DNA of 64,000 bases from Fistulifera solaris (taxonomy: Eukaryota > Bacillariophyta > Bacillariophyceae > Naviculales > Stauroneidaceae). Shown in pieces: positions 24,723-34,337 of the stretch. Within the stretch, counting starts at the first letter, position 1, and each line of letters starts with the position of its first letter. The stretch is taken from positions 186,001 to 250,000 of the forward strand of contig AP026148.1 of the NCBI GenBank assembly GCA_030295235.1, written 5' to 3'. The notes beneath the pieces are model-generated. The model saw only the letters and a program-made list of their open reading frames with translations, was not told the origin of the DNA and did no database searches. The translations under genes were made by a program, and so were the position numbers.

Positions 24723-25841
24723 ATGTCTACTTCACAATGGATAACACTACAAGACGCACGCGATGCATCCTTTGGAAAGGTCGCTTGGTGGAATCTCCCA
24801 ACACCGGACGGAGAACACATCACAATTTCCTCCGAACAGCAACAACCCGTTTGGAAAGGCGTCACCGGCACCATGTACTTGGGCGGATGGAAATCGGGTA
24901 AATGGGATGGTCCAGGAGTCTTTTATTTCCCGGATGGATGTGTTCTTTCGGGACATTGGGAAGAAGGTCGCTTGTTGGGAAAGGCGATGCATGTCTTGTT
25001 GCCGGAATCGCCTTGCTGGATGGAGAATCACTGGCCTCGTTCTTGTTTACTGGATGCGACGACACAACGACCACTTCCGTTTGTGTATATTGGGTGTTAT
25101 ACCCACTTTCGGATGAACGACGATGACGCCATTGTCATTCTCAAGGACGGAACAGCACGTCGCGGGCCTTGGCAAGACAATCGACCGGTCGGAAATTGGT
25201 GGAAGGATCATGCAACGATCGAAGATATTAGTTGGGAGCAAATGTCGCAACTGTTATCCTTTGCCGAAGAACCCATCGTATCAAGTCTTTCGCCGGATGC
25301 GTGCCCTCCGGCAATGTCGACCTGTGTGTCCGATCAAAGTATTCTGACATCCTCGTCTACGATTCTAAAACCCGACGATTCGTCGTCATGGCCCGAAGAA
25401 TGGGAAGGCCAACGCGATGCCGAACGTGAGATTGGTCAATGGGTGACACAATTGCTTTCTCCCGACGCGAATCCGCACGAAATGCAATATTACGCTTCAC
25501 GATTCTATCATGATGGATTCCATTCTGTCACCTGGATTCAACAACACTGCAGTACGGCCGATGTGCGTTCCTGGATGAAAAAGGCCCACGTCCGCCGCCT
25601 CGTGCCGCATTTAGTATCGGAGCAACGCGTTCATACGATTGCCTTGTGGTTGCACAAGATTGTGTTGGGATCGAACGCACACGAATGGGAAGTTTACGAA
25701 TATGCGATGCAATTGGTAGACGAAGGATTGTTGTGCATTGGTGATATTCGTGAATTTTGTACTCCCGACGATGTACAAACATTTGATTGGATGAAAACCT
25801 TTCACAAACGTCGATTGACGGCGCATTTGGAACATTGTTAA
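24723..25841 (+). CDS. MORN-repeat protein with two SAM-like helical units
   Basis: Single-exon protein of 372 aa, function unknown. Residues ~48-85 show MORN-type repeats ('YLGGWKSGKWDGPGVFYFPDG', then 'SGHWEEGRLLGKA'), usually linked to membrane or lipid association. The C-terminal third is an internal duplication. One unit (~240-300) runs 'WVTQLL...YYASRFYHDGF...DVRSWMKKAHVRRL'. A second (~310-370) runs 'WLHKIV...YEYAMQLVDEGL...DWMKTFHKRRL'. The two have the same spacing and look like SAM-type five-helix bundles. No targeting peptide is obvious. The MORN call is sound; the SAM-like label is by pattern only. Confidence 0.65.
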   Translation: MSTSQWITLQDARDASFGKVAWWNLPTPDGEHITISSEQQQPVWKGVTGTMYLGGWKSGKWDGPGVFYFPDGCVLSGHWEEGRLLGKAMHVLLPESPCWMENHWPRSCLLDATTQRPLPFVYIGCYTHFRMNDDDAIVILKDGTARRGPWQDNRPVGNWWKDHATIEDISWEQMSQLLSFAEEPIVSSLSPDACPPAMSTCVSDQSILTSSSTILKPDDSSSWPEEWEGQRDAEREIGQWVTQLLSPDANPHEMQYYASRFYHDGFHSVTWIQQHCSTADVRSWMKKAHVRRLVPHLVSEQRVHTIALWLHKIVLGSNAHEWEVYEYAMQLVDEGLLCIGDIREFCTPDDVQTFDWMKTFHKRRLTAHLEHC

Positions 25842-25950
25842 AACGAGATTCGATCGCAGCGGATAATATTCCTTGTAGCAAGACACGATACGAATGATGT
25901 TTCTTTTTTCCTTCTAAAATAATTACACAATCCGTTCTTCTTTTATTCTT

Positions 25951-25979
25951 GGTTGGTAGGTAGGTTGGTTGGTTGGTTG
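25951..25979. repeat. (GGTT)n / GGTA simple repeat
   Basis: Short imperfect tetranucleotide array between the convergent 3' ends of the MORN gene and the ClpS-like gene. Confidence 0.75.
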
Positions 25980-25994
25980 AATACGTTTGTTTTG

Positions 25995-26614
25995 TTACGC
26001 CTGATTGGCTTGTCGTACATCACTCGTATCCTTCGCTTGCCATCCCCTCTGACCTCCTTCGACAAACGGCACGACGCGGCATACCAAATCTCGTCGTTGC
26101 AATTGTCGTCCCAGTGTCAAGCATTCTTCCCTTGGCCATGTTCCTGTGATGATGCAAGTGTCAGTGAAATACAGTAGAATCCTTCCTTTCACATACAATC
26201 GAACGCACCCAAACACGACATGCCCTGTTCACGCGCAAATTTCGATAACTCGTTCGCTTCTTCTCCCGGCATATCGAGTACATAAGTAAGACTTCCCGAT
26301 ACATACGAAACGGTGATTTTGGGTTTCTCAAACGTCGATCCCATGAGGAGAATATGAAATGGATCTTCCATTTCGCGGTTTTCGTTCGAATCAATTAGAT
26401 ATTCCAAATCACCGTAATCATTGTCGTCATTATCATTAACATCATCCAATCCCATCATTTCTCCCTGTTTCGACTTCGTTTCTGTCGGAGGCTCCATCGT
26501 CGTCGCGCCTTGCAGGAACGACGAAGATCGCGATACAACCCGCGGCGGAGCAAAGGCAGTTGTCAACGACAACGAGGTCAACAGATAGAAGCCGAGTTTC
26601 CCTAATTGAATCAT
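25995..26614 (-). CDS. Divergent plastid ClpS-like protein
   Basis: Predicted plastid relative of the Clp protease adaptor ClpS, 184 aa. Exons (- strand): 26614-26209 and 26143-25995; the donor is GTGCGT and the join is in frame. The N-terminus is a signal peptide ending in 'TAFAPP', a typical diatom plastid cleavage site. An acidic linker ('DDVNDNDDNDYGD') leads to the ClpS-like fold: 'DPFHILLMGSTFEKP', 'GEEANELSKFAREQG' and 'LGRQLQRRDLVCRVVPF'. The fold order matches ClpS. However, the N-degron pocket residues appear replaced: the Asn-Asp-Asp of 'VNDDYTP' aligns with Gly-Ser-Thr, and the pocket His aligns with Arg. It may bind something other than N-degrons. Confidence 0.7.
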
Positions 26615-27174
26615 ACTGATTGAAATAATGAAATGATGGATACGAATAAGCAATAGGAAAGCGAAAAGTTGTAGTCGTAAATGCAAACAAAAGATGAGCG
26701 TTACCTCGATCATAGAATGACAACGTACAAAGCTGCGTTGGTGCGATAATTTCTCGAGGAAGAAAAAAAGGTTCGGAGACGACGAGTGTGTTCGCAGAAC
26801 TCGAACGCAGCCCCGCACCTTGTTGGGACTTAATAAGTATAGTGAAAATAGTATCGGTACCGAATAGCAGCTGGCCTGCTGATGTCCAGAGAAAGATCGG
26901 TAGCCGCGTGGCAAAACGAGCTCTTTAGGTACCGGTACCGGAACGATAATTACTATTTTCCAAAGTGTTCTTCGTTTTTCGCCAGGACTGGATTCCAGTC
27001 ATGAATTCAATGTTGGTTCTACCGTCAAATAATGAAATCCCCCGTTCACCAGACCAATCCTTTCAATCCTTTCTGCCAACAGAAGAGATTACGTAGTAAC
27101 AAAGACCTATTTATTTGGCTTGTCATCATCCAAAGCGTTCATAATGAAAGTTATTCAATAGAGGATACAAAAGA
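26615..27174. promoter_or_regulatory. Divergent intergenic region with GTACC cluster
   Basis: Holds CGGTACCG at 26856-26863, a doubled GGTACCGGTACCGG at 26929-26942, and the element CCAGGACTGGATT...TCATGAAT at 26982-27006. A close copy of that last element lies upstream of the gene at 51049. No gene is seen. Confidence 0.45.
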
Positions 27175-27927
27175 ATGAATGAAGAGCAGCGACAACACGA
27201 AGCCCGTCATCGGAGACGAAAAGAAGAATTTATTTTGGGAAAACAATTTGTGGACACGGTCATGTTAGCCGGAAAAAGTCTAGATTCACAACGCAGCAAC
27301 AAATCCGCAACAGCTAAAGGTTTGACGAAATTAGAAGAACCCGTCTTTCGGAAACACACGTATTACAATTGGACGTACGGAATGATAGCGGGTGTCAGTA
27401 TAGCCGCCGCACTTGTGGGAGTGACACGTTGGCGGGGTCGCTCCAAGATACGTCTCCCCACGGCCACCGTATCGGATGATGCCATTTTACGTGCTACAGC
27501 AACAACCACTAGTGCACCCATCAAACAACGATCACTCACGGACGAAATTATCACGGAAGTACAAATGATCACCTTTGGTGCTATTGCCGCGGTCACGACG
27601 GTCGTCACCGCGTCGCTCTCGTCCGATTACCGTCGTTTGTTTCGTGAATTGGCCGTCGTGCCGTTGCAACCGGGCAAATCGTACCTGTGTGCACACATGT
27701 GTCCGCAGTTAATACAGCAAGCGAAGTCGTTGACTCCGGAACAGAAAAGGGTGTGGGACGATCCGGAAACAGAAGAATTGGAGAGCATACGTAAAATGGT
27801 GTATAATTGTGAACAGCGCATGCTATTCGAGCAAGATCAACGCTCTCGTTTAAATTTGGATCGAGAAGACCAAAACGTAGTCGTCGAGGTTCCCGAGCCG
27901 GGTGTTCCCATTCGCTATCAGTATTGA
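27175..27927 (+). CDS. Two-TM protein, member A of a local three-gene family
   Basis: Single-exon, 250 aa, unknown function. The N-terminus is basic and charged, without a signal peptide. Two hydrophobic segments lie at about residues 68-85 ('GMIAGVSIAAALVGV') and 131-150 ('FGAIAAVTTVVTASL'). A conserved block follows the second TM: 'LFRELAVVPLQPGKSYLCAH', then 'CPQLIQQAK', a charged helix, and a C-terminal 'EPGVPIRY'. The same order is found at 30616-31326 and 33414-34337: 'FSRIPLLQGHS...CPVVLEELQ' and 'PAPGVP' in the latter. The three genes are probably paralogues. I do not recognise the family; a mitochondrial or plastid membrane role is only a guess. Confidence 0.7.
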   Translation: MNEEQRQHEARHRRRKEEFILGKQFVDTVMLAGKSLDSQRSNKSATAKGLTKLEEPVFRKHTYYNWTYGMIAGVSIAAALVGVTRWRGRSKIRLPTATVSDDAILRATATTTSAPIKQRSLTDEIITEVQMITFGAIAAVTTVVTASLSSDYRRLFRELAVVPLQPGKSYLCAHMCPQLIQQAKSLTPEQKRVWDDPETEELESIRKMVYNCEQRMLFEQDQRSRLNLDREDQNVVVEVPEPGVPIRYQY

Positions 27928-28855
27928 ATGAATTTATAAGAAAGTAAAGAAGATACGCCTACTACATTCTAAGCATCCCTTTAGACAACACTAAGGGTCG
28001 TGAGTTCAAGTAATTTTCGTAGTTAGAGGAAACATCGTAAACATTAAATGCAATGCAGCAAAGTGAGCTAAAGATCAATAGGATACCGATGAATTTAATG
28101 AAAGGGCAAAGGTCTCTAGAATTTAACGCCGTAGAAGCCTAGGTATTCTAGAGGTTCTAGTCTTTGCTTGGAAAGCATTGAAGTTGATGACGTAGCAGTG
28201 AGTAGAAAGATCGCTAAACGCTAACTTGCAAAGATTGCTCTTTGATAACGTCTAAAAACGTGCTTGGCAAAAAGCCAAGTTGGACCGAAGGGAAGATGTG
28301 ACGACGTCAACAGTCATCGACGGCCCTTGTCGACGACGACTTATGAGCATTGAGCAAGCCTTAAATTTAAAAAATTATACTCGGAATAATCGAACATCTC
28401 TAAAAATCTAGACTAGCTAACATCTAACATCTCTCTCACAATCTCCTACCCTTGTATCTTCTAACCAACACCAACTGGCTTCACCCATCTTCAACTATCT
28501 TTTTGTGGTTTTTGTATCTTTACAATTTAATGGAGTATACAGAAGTAAAACGTGAAGAGGGGTGATGCTGAAGTTCAATTACCTGGTAAAGAACGAATAC
28601 TAGAGATGATAAGTTCGACCGTGGACGTGGCACGTTCTCATAAGATGTATAAGATATAATTGAGACATAAGAGTGTATGCCTGGAAGATGGCAGATGACA
28701 GCTTGGCTTGAAAAATTGTATACAGCAAATAATTAAACTGCATGGAGCATAGCTCACGGATGTTTTTTCACCCAGGAAATGCGAATCTTCCAAAGCAGAG
28801 CCAAGCAGAGAACAGCTCTCCATAAACTCACAATTCAGGGTGGAAAATATTTGCC
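27928..28855. other. Intergenic region, nothing recognised
   Basis: About 930 nt, AT-rich at 28360-28700 with near-repeats of 'ctaacatct' around 28418-28432. No tRNA-like or protein-coding structure is seen. Confidence 0.3.
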
Positions 28856-30178
28856 ATGATGGTATCGAAGTACTTCGTCTTTGGCTTGCTGCTCAAAGAA
28901 GCTGCGGCTTTCACAGCCGTTACGCACTCTTCCTCGGCCTTAACTCATCGAAGCCATACTGCAGCAGATTCCTCCAGCAGCGCTCTTCAAGCAATTTCTG
29001 TGGAGAAGACGAAACACACTCTTTACTACGTTGAGTCCATTAATCAGATAAAAGACGGGAAGCCACAATGGTCTGAAGAGATCGATGCCTACACGTTGAC
29101 GAACAACAAGGGAATGAAGGTTACAGGTATGCCACGCGGTGCAAATCTTTGTGATCTCACTCTCGGAGACACGAATTATGTCTGGGAGAACAAGGCAGGA
29201 GGGGCATATTATGGCCCATTCAGCAACTCATTTCCTCTTTCTCGCGGTCTCATTTTGAACGGTGGTGTCCGCTTTGCGGCGGTAACCGCCGAGCATGGTT
29301 TGTACTATGACACCGATTGGGAGATGTCTACTGATGTTTCAGGGGAAGGCGAGGCCAGTATCATCTTTCGGATCCAGGACACCATGGAACAGCGTTTCAA
29401 GGTTAAGGATCCCTTTTCCGTCGGCCAGTTCAATCGTGCAGATGGCGCACAATCAACGACTGCTACTGGACGAATGACCAAGTATCCTGTCACGAACATG
29501 ATTTTCACATTCAAAATTACTCTCAAGGACGATGAGGACTTTGTTCGGCTATCCATGACTATTGAGAATCCCACGAGCAAATCATGCAATGCCGAGGCGT
29601 GGGTCCCGATGACTTTCCCCATCGACAAAAATTCGCAAATCCTTTCTCGTCAAAAAACTCGATGGAACAAACGTAATCAATTGGGCCGACATCAACACTT
29701 TCAGCGATGATCCGAAAGTTGATTTCAACAAGCCGCTCAGTTGGCCGAAGTCCGGAATCTTTTACGACTTTCCACACAAGCAAGGCTTGTACCACGGCTG
29801 CACCATCGACAAATCTGGCAAGGGGATTGTTTACTATGCTCCGGAGGGAAAGCCGCATTACACAAAGATGTGGGGGTGGGGTAATCCCGACAATTTCGTC
29901 AGGGAAGAAGCGGAAAAGAACGATCCCCTCGCGGCAGGACGACCGGCAACGGAGTACTACGAGCCATGGAGCAGTGGATTTAACTTTGCCTTTTCCAAAC
30001 GGCCGAGTTCAAGTCTATGACAAGGTATAACTGGGAGATCGCATTAGTGCCCATTCCTGATGGTCTCGAAAATTCAAAAACGCTCGAAGAAAAGCTTGAG
30101 GTTGTTGACAACTACATTGAGGCTCGCATCGACAGCCTCTCCACCGTGGCTGACGTGACGGAAACACCCATTGAATAG
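28856..30178 (+). CDS. Secreted or organellar galactose-mutarotase-like protein
   Basis: Single-exon gene, about 440 aa. The N-terminus has a hydrophobic signal ending near 'EAAAFTAV', compatible with ER or plastid entry. The body is all-beta and resembles the galactose mutarotase-like superfamily: 'NKGMKVTGMPRGANLCDLTL', 'GLILNGGVRFAA', and near the end 'KMWGWGNPDNF' with 'YYEPWSSGFNFAF'. That order is typical of sugar-binding beta-supersandwich proteins, but the exact family and substrate are unclear. Two one-base length differences break the frame: the A6 run 29652-29657 (one too many) and AAA 29997-29999 (one too few). They cancel, and 1323 nt is divisible by three. Confidence 0.55.
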
Positions 30179-30615
30179 GGAAGAATGATAGATACTGTTA
30201 ACAGTCAGTTTGAAATTTTGGCAAAGATGAGCCATTAAAACTCCATTCGTTTTCATCGTCATTCCCTTGATGGATCATTTACACTCCGGTAATACTGAAA
30301 CTGATACTGGAATGAGATTAGGCACGCAAGCGAGAGGAATTCTTTCTCGTCACTATAGTTTGCATCTAACATTTTCTCTCGGCTACAAAGATTAGACAAC
30401 ACACCGCAAAAAAAACGATCGTATCACTTTCGGGCATCCGAATTGCGAAAAGTGAAAACAAGGCCACAATCAACCTGCGCGAAGAAGCTTATATTCGTAG
30501 CCAGCTTCATTTATTGGGCCTTTTCCCTCGTCACTACCACCATAATGATGATAAAGGTGATCATGATCATGCCTTGACAATTAATAACATTGAAACACTT
30601 TAAGAATTAAAATAC
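30179..30615. other. Convergent intergenic region, nothing recognised
   Basis: Between the 3' ends of the mutarotase-like gene and TM family member B. No gene is seen. Confidence 0.3.
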
Positions 30616-31326
30616 TCAAATAAATTCCATGTTCTTGGCTTCACAATGATCCGCAAACTGCAAATAACAACGCAAGTATTCATCCTGCACTTGATCTTGA
30701 CGATACAATTCCACCAAATTGGAGGTCGACAACACCTTGTCTTGTTGTAAATTTCGTTGCCATCGCACGAGTTCTTTCATAAGAACCTGACATAATTGCC
30801 GTGCTAGAGCCGAAGAAGGATGGGCAGCTGGAAAGTGGGCGATTTGTTCCAATGTTTGCACACGTCTCCACAAATAAACCGTCATCCCCAAACAAGTACA
30901 GGAAGCGAAATCCAAAACGAGATCGAACCGTTTCCATTTTGTTGATTCTCGCTTCAAATCGGCTTGGAACGGAGTAAAGAAAATAGGGCTTTGTTTCCGG
31001 CGCCATGCCGATGGTTGAAAAAGGACTGTGTGGTACGACAGATGATGCCGAGCGTGGCGATATGAGACGTGGCAGTAAACGAGCTCGCACACTTCTCAAT
31101 GCGATAAAAGACAAGATACCAGCACCAATGCCACAGAGAGTATCCCCAGGACCGAAGAGACGGTCAAAAGAAAGCGATGTTCCTTAGGAAAAGATGATTT
31201 CTGAAAAGTATGAATCGATTCCTGCCAAACTCTTTGCAAGGCTGAGGAAATTTGCTTTTCTTCCATGGGAGTGAGACGTTGGCGTCGTGATTGTTTCTCG
31301 GTATTGCTTCTCGCAGGTGGATTCAT
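30616..31326 (-). CDS. Two-TM protein, member B of a local three-gene family
   Basis: About 236 aa, unknown function, related to the genes at 27175-27927 and 33414-34337. The start is the ATG at 31324-31326 (MNPPARS). A basic N-terminus precedes a first hydrophobic segment with 'GIGAGILSFIALRSVRARLL', very like 'GAATGILSFVLLRRVRRIVL' in member C. A second hydrophobic stretch ('LDFASCTCLGMTVYLW') leads to 'IAHFPAAHPSSALARQLCQ', the family block. Two one-base differences interrupt the reading: the A4 run at 31166-31169 (one too few) and the A5 run at 31018-31022 (one too many). They cancel, and similarity to member C continues on both sides. Confidence 0.62.
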
Positions 31327-31697
31327 GTTGCATACACGAGCCGCAAAGGTTTTCTCGTTTGGGTTCACAGAGCTTGTGAACATGAGCATGACGAGAGCGT
31401 TTGTCGTCAAAAAAGAAACATTATTACTGGTACCAGGTACCGGTACCGATACCATGGTACTGTACCTGGCAAACGAAAATGTCATCGGAACAACGGAAAC
31501 GCGTCGAAGAAACACCACACTCCCAGATTTTCTGTGCACGTGTCGTTAAGATACCACATACACAGATTTTCTACGTCGTAACTAGGTACTGAAGCCGCAC
31601 ATCATGCATGGCATTCAAATACTAACGTCACGTTTTTATCATTATTTATATGTTTCGCTTGTAGTGCACTAACCACTTTTAAGTTATCCATGAATCA
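31327..31697. promoter_or_regulatory. Intergenic region with dense GTACC palindromes
   Basis: Upstream of TM family member B. At 31427-31469 it has four GTACC/GGTAC units close together (GGTACCAGGTACCGGTACC, then CCATGGTACTGTACCTGG). This is the densest example of the motif in the window. No gene is seen. Confidence 0.45.
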
Positions 31698-32318
31698 TCA
31701 GCGTGCCGGAACAAGAGGCATCACCTTCTTGGGCTTCAGTTTGGCGGCACAAGCGAAGCACTGCGGATAAAATTTTTCCACCATTTCTCCTCCGAAATAC
31801 TTTACGATTTTGATACTCCAACGGCTGTGAATACAACTACGGTCGGGATTGTAATTGGTCTTTTGAATTCTCCATATAAGAAATGATGAATCCGTTGTTG
31901 AAAGGGACGACCAGTGCCGCATTTGTGGCAACCGTAGTCTTCACCTAGCTCTTGAATTTTGGCTTCAATCTTGTTACGGTTTGCTTTCGAAACAAAAGAC
32001 TCCGTCAAAGAGGCGCGCACGCCTTTTACAGCATATCGACCCCGACGACTTGGCGCTGTGGTACGGAAGCTGTAGCAAACGAGATTATTTCCCGGAAGCG
32101 TCCTTCGAACGGAACAAGTCACTGTTTACGAAGAAGGGCCACTTGAGGCTTCCAACCTCATTACGGGTATGCTTATTCTTTGAAATTCGACTCTCTTCCA
32201 TTTGGTCGACAATTCCTTGTGATTGAAGGAGGAGGCGGCTGAGAAAGTTCGTGGCCGGTGCTGTTCTACCAGATTCTTCTTTTACCATGCGTGGTGAATT
32301 TGAGGGGACATTTCCCAT
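31698..32318 (-). CDS. HNH-like treble-clef protein, copy 1 (degenerate DH)
   Basis: About 206 aa, one of three relatives (others at 32686-33010 and 54220-54636). The diagnostic part is 'IQELGEDYGCHKCGTGRPF' and, further on, 'EKFYPQCFACAAK': two Cys pairs that probably bind one zinc in a treble clef. In the 54.2 kb copy an HNH-type 'ADHIPPKS' lies between them. Here the matching stretch reads 'TAVGVSK', so the catalytic Asp-His is gone. The probable start is the ATG at 32316-32318. The frame needs one base at the T4 run 31808-31811 and loses one somewhere in 32060-32120. Function unknown; a non-catalytic DNA- or RNA-binding role is possible. Confidence 0.55.
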
Positions 32319-32685
32319 TTTTCTTCGCTTCTAAGACAGTGCAGCTTTCTCACGAACCGCTTTTTATGTGAGATTTATTAGAAATGGAAAGAAGATAAAT
32401 ACAGATGGAAACCGGCCGATAATGTGCGACAGCACAGTAACAACAATGGGCGGATGAAAACTGCTCACATACACGATCAAAAAAAAGTGACGCGTCTCCG
32501 TTCCTTGTACTTGTATCGAGTAGTTTGTCGAAAACGGTCTTGGCTGCGCAGAATGATATGATAGCTAAGTGGAGAAACCCAAGATGGGTGCTATGTTACT
32601 GCTTCACAATACAACAATGTTTAGTGCGTTCTTCATCATGATTCCCTCTACTTTGAATTCACAGAAAAAGACTTCCGCAATTTCT
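32319..32685. other. Intergenic region, nothing recognised
   Basis: Short AT-rich spacer between two HNH-like copies. No gene is seen. Confidence 0.3.
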
Positions 32686-33010
32686 CTATAGGGCAACTCG
32701 GTTACAAAATTTACTCTGTTCCATGGCACAATGAGGGCGCTGCGGATAAAACTGCTGCTTCACTTCTTCTCCGACTTGCTTCACTTTCTTTACAAAACTG
32801 TTGGGGGAATGTGAGCCGCACGGAACGAAATTGTTTTGGATTCCCCACGCAACACACGGTGAAGCAGGTTATGTAGCCAAGAGCCAGCACCGCACGTGTG
32901 GCAACCATACTGATGTCAAATCTCCTGGATCATCTTTTCTCTCCCTTCCGCGTCGCGTACTTGTTCGTGGCAGGCAGACTCTTTGCCGCAAACGGGCCAG
33001 GCTTTGCATA
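32686..33010 (-). pseudogene. HNH-like treble-clef protein, copy 2 (probably decayed)
   Basis: Homologous to the neighbouring copy and to the one at 54.2 kb. The segments recognised are 'PGPFAAKSLPATNKYAT', 'YGCHTCGAGS', 'RAAHIPPNSFVKKVKQ' and 'QQFYPQRPHCAM'. The HNH-type Asp is Ala here ('AAHIPP'), and the second Cys pair is reduced to 'RPHC'. The reading needs one base at the T4 run 32935-32938 and one at the G5 run 32803-32807. It also meets an in-frame TGA at the place where relatives have Gly ('IQEMG'). No ATG start is seen upstream. The missing ligand and the stop cannot both be blamed on homopolymer errors, so decay is likely. Confidence 0.5.
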
Positions 33011-33413
33011 ACTCAAAGCACGCTGGGTCGGGATCCGACAACTGGAGGAGGAGGATCAGATTTCACTTAATGGAGGAGGGATTTTTTATTTACGGGACCA
33101 CTTACGCTCGTTCGATGAACGTACTAAGAGCAACAAACATAGTTCGATATCGTTTGAATATCGATTGAATTTGTGAGAGGAACGAAAGAACACGAAACCG
33201 ATGATGTAGTTTGATCGTGGGAAAATTCCGATGGAAAGTGACTGAAACGTTGGATGGAAACGGACCACTAGAAACGGCTTTTGCAAAACGCATGATTCGA
33301 CTTAAACGGACCTAATCATTCTGAATGGGTATAAGTCGATTCCCAAAGTAATAAGAAACCTTCGTTGTATTTTCGTGTGTTCGTGTACTTACATGTACTT
33401 CATTATAAAATAA
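33011..33413. other. Intergenic region, nothing recognised
   Basis: Between HNH-like copy 2 and the 3' end of TM family member C. No gene is supported. Confidence 0.3.
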
Positions 33414-34337
33414 TTATTTATCGTCTCCTTGATCGCGTGTCAGATCATCCGCCCAACTCGTATCTTCATTCATCCATTCCGTACTACTACCTGTCAAAGT
33501 GCTATTGTTGTCTTCCCAATCGTCGTGCGGAACTCCCGGCGCCGGTATGGACATGTGAAACGGCTTTTCCGGATCCAATCCTTGTTCTTGTTGCAACCGA
33601 TTCTCGTACACGCGCCGCTGTTCACAATGTTTTCCAAAGTCCACAATGGCTTTCAAATAAACACTTTGGACGTCCTTCTTCCAATCCGACGAATTCATAT
33701 CACGATCCAATCGTTGCAATTCTTCCAACACCACCGGACAAAATTCTTCTGCCACGACGGAATGTCCCTGCAACAAAGGGATCCGCGAGAACTCTTGCAA
33801 AATCATTTTCATGTCCGTGAATTGAACGGAGGCCATGACCGCAACTGCGAAGCTGACGGTTCCGTCCAAAATGAGTCCTAATACTTTGAGTACCAGGGGT
33901 TCTTGTAGCTGCTGAGGCCCGTTCGAAATGGGAGGCGGAAAGGGGGACAGTGCCGTTGGCGCTTGAAAGGGACTGTTTTGTACATGCGTATTGCCATTTG
34001 CTCCGGGAATATTATTCGACGGAGGCTTCAAAGAGGCTTGAAATCGACGTTGTAACACAATTCTACGTACGCGACGGAGCAACACAAAGGAAAGAATCCC
34101 AGTCGCCGCTCCGGGCAACAACCCCGAATTGTTCAATTTGAGCAATATTTCCTTTTCGGCAGCTTCCAGTTTGACTGACGAGGCTCCGCGCGTCATTCGA
34201 ATGGTATCTAGTTTCTTTTGTAGCGAAGTGAGAACAGATTCCACGATGAGACCTTCTTGACGAAGCTTTTCTTTTTGGCTTTTGGCCATGCGAGCTTCTT
34301 CGCGTCGCTGACTATTGTTATCTTGGGGTGCTGACAT
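33414..34337 (-). CDS. Two-TM protein, member C of a local three-gene family
   Basis: Intact single-exon gene, 307 aa, start ATG at 34335-34337 (MSAPQ). The N-terminus is charged and helical. The first hydrophobic segment lies near residues 78-95 ('GAATGILSFVLLRRVRR') and the second near 155-178 ('LGLILDGTVSFAVAVMASV'), with a Pro-rich loop between them. After the second comes the block 'EFSRIPLLQGHSVVAEEFCP' and the C-terminal 'IPAPGVPHDDW'. These features recur in the genes at 27175 and 30616. The tail adds an acidic, Trp-rich end ('DDWED', 'STEWMNEDTSWADD'). Function unknown. This is the cleanest of the three members and the best query for finding the family elsewhere. Confidence 0.72.
   Translation of the reverse strand: MSAPQDNNSQRREEARMAKSQKEKLRQEGLIVESVLTSLQKKLDTIRMTRGASSVKLEAAEKEILLKLNNSGLLPGAATGILSFVLLRRVRRIVLQRRFQASLKPPSNNIPGANGNTHVQNSPFQAPTALSPFPPPISNGPQQLQEPLVLKVLGLILDGTVSFAVAVMASVQFTDMKMILQEFSRIPLLQGHSVVAEEFCPVVLEELQRLDRDMNSSDWKKDVQSVYLKAIVDFGKHCEQRRVYENRLQQEQGLDPEKPFHMSIPAPGVPHDDWEDNNSTLTGSSTEWMNEDTSWADDLTRDQGDDK

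Noticed and set aside
27928-28855. Possible tRNA or snRNA gene in the gene-free stretch
   Set aside because: No T-loop consensus (GGTTCGA) with matching stems, and no cloverleaf could be drawn by eye.
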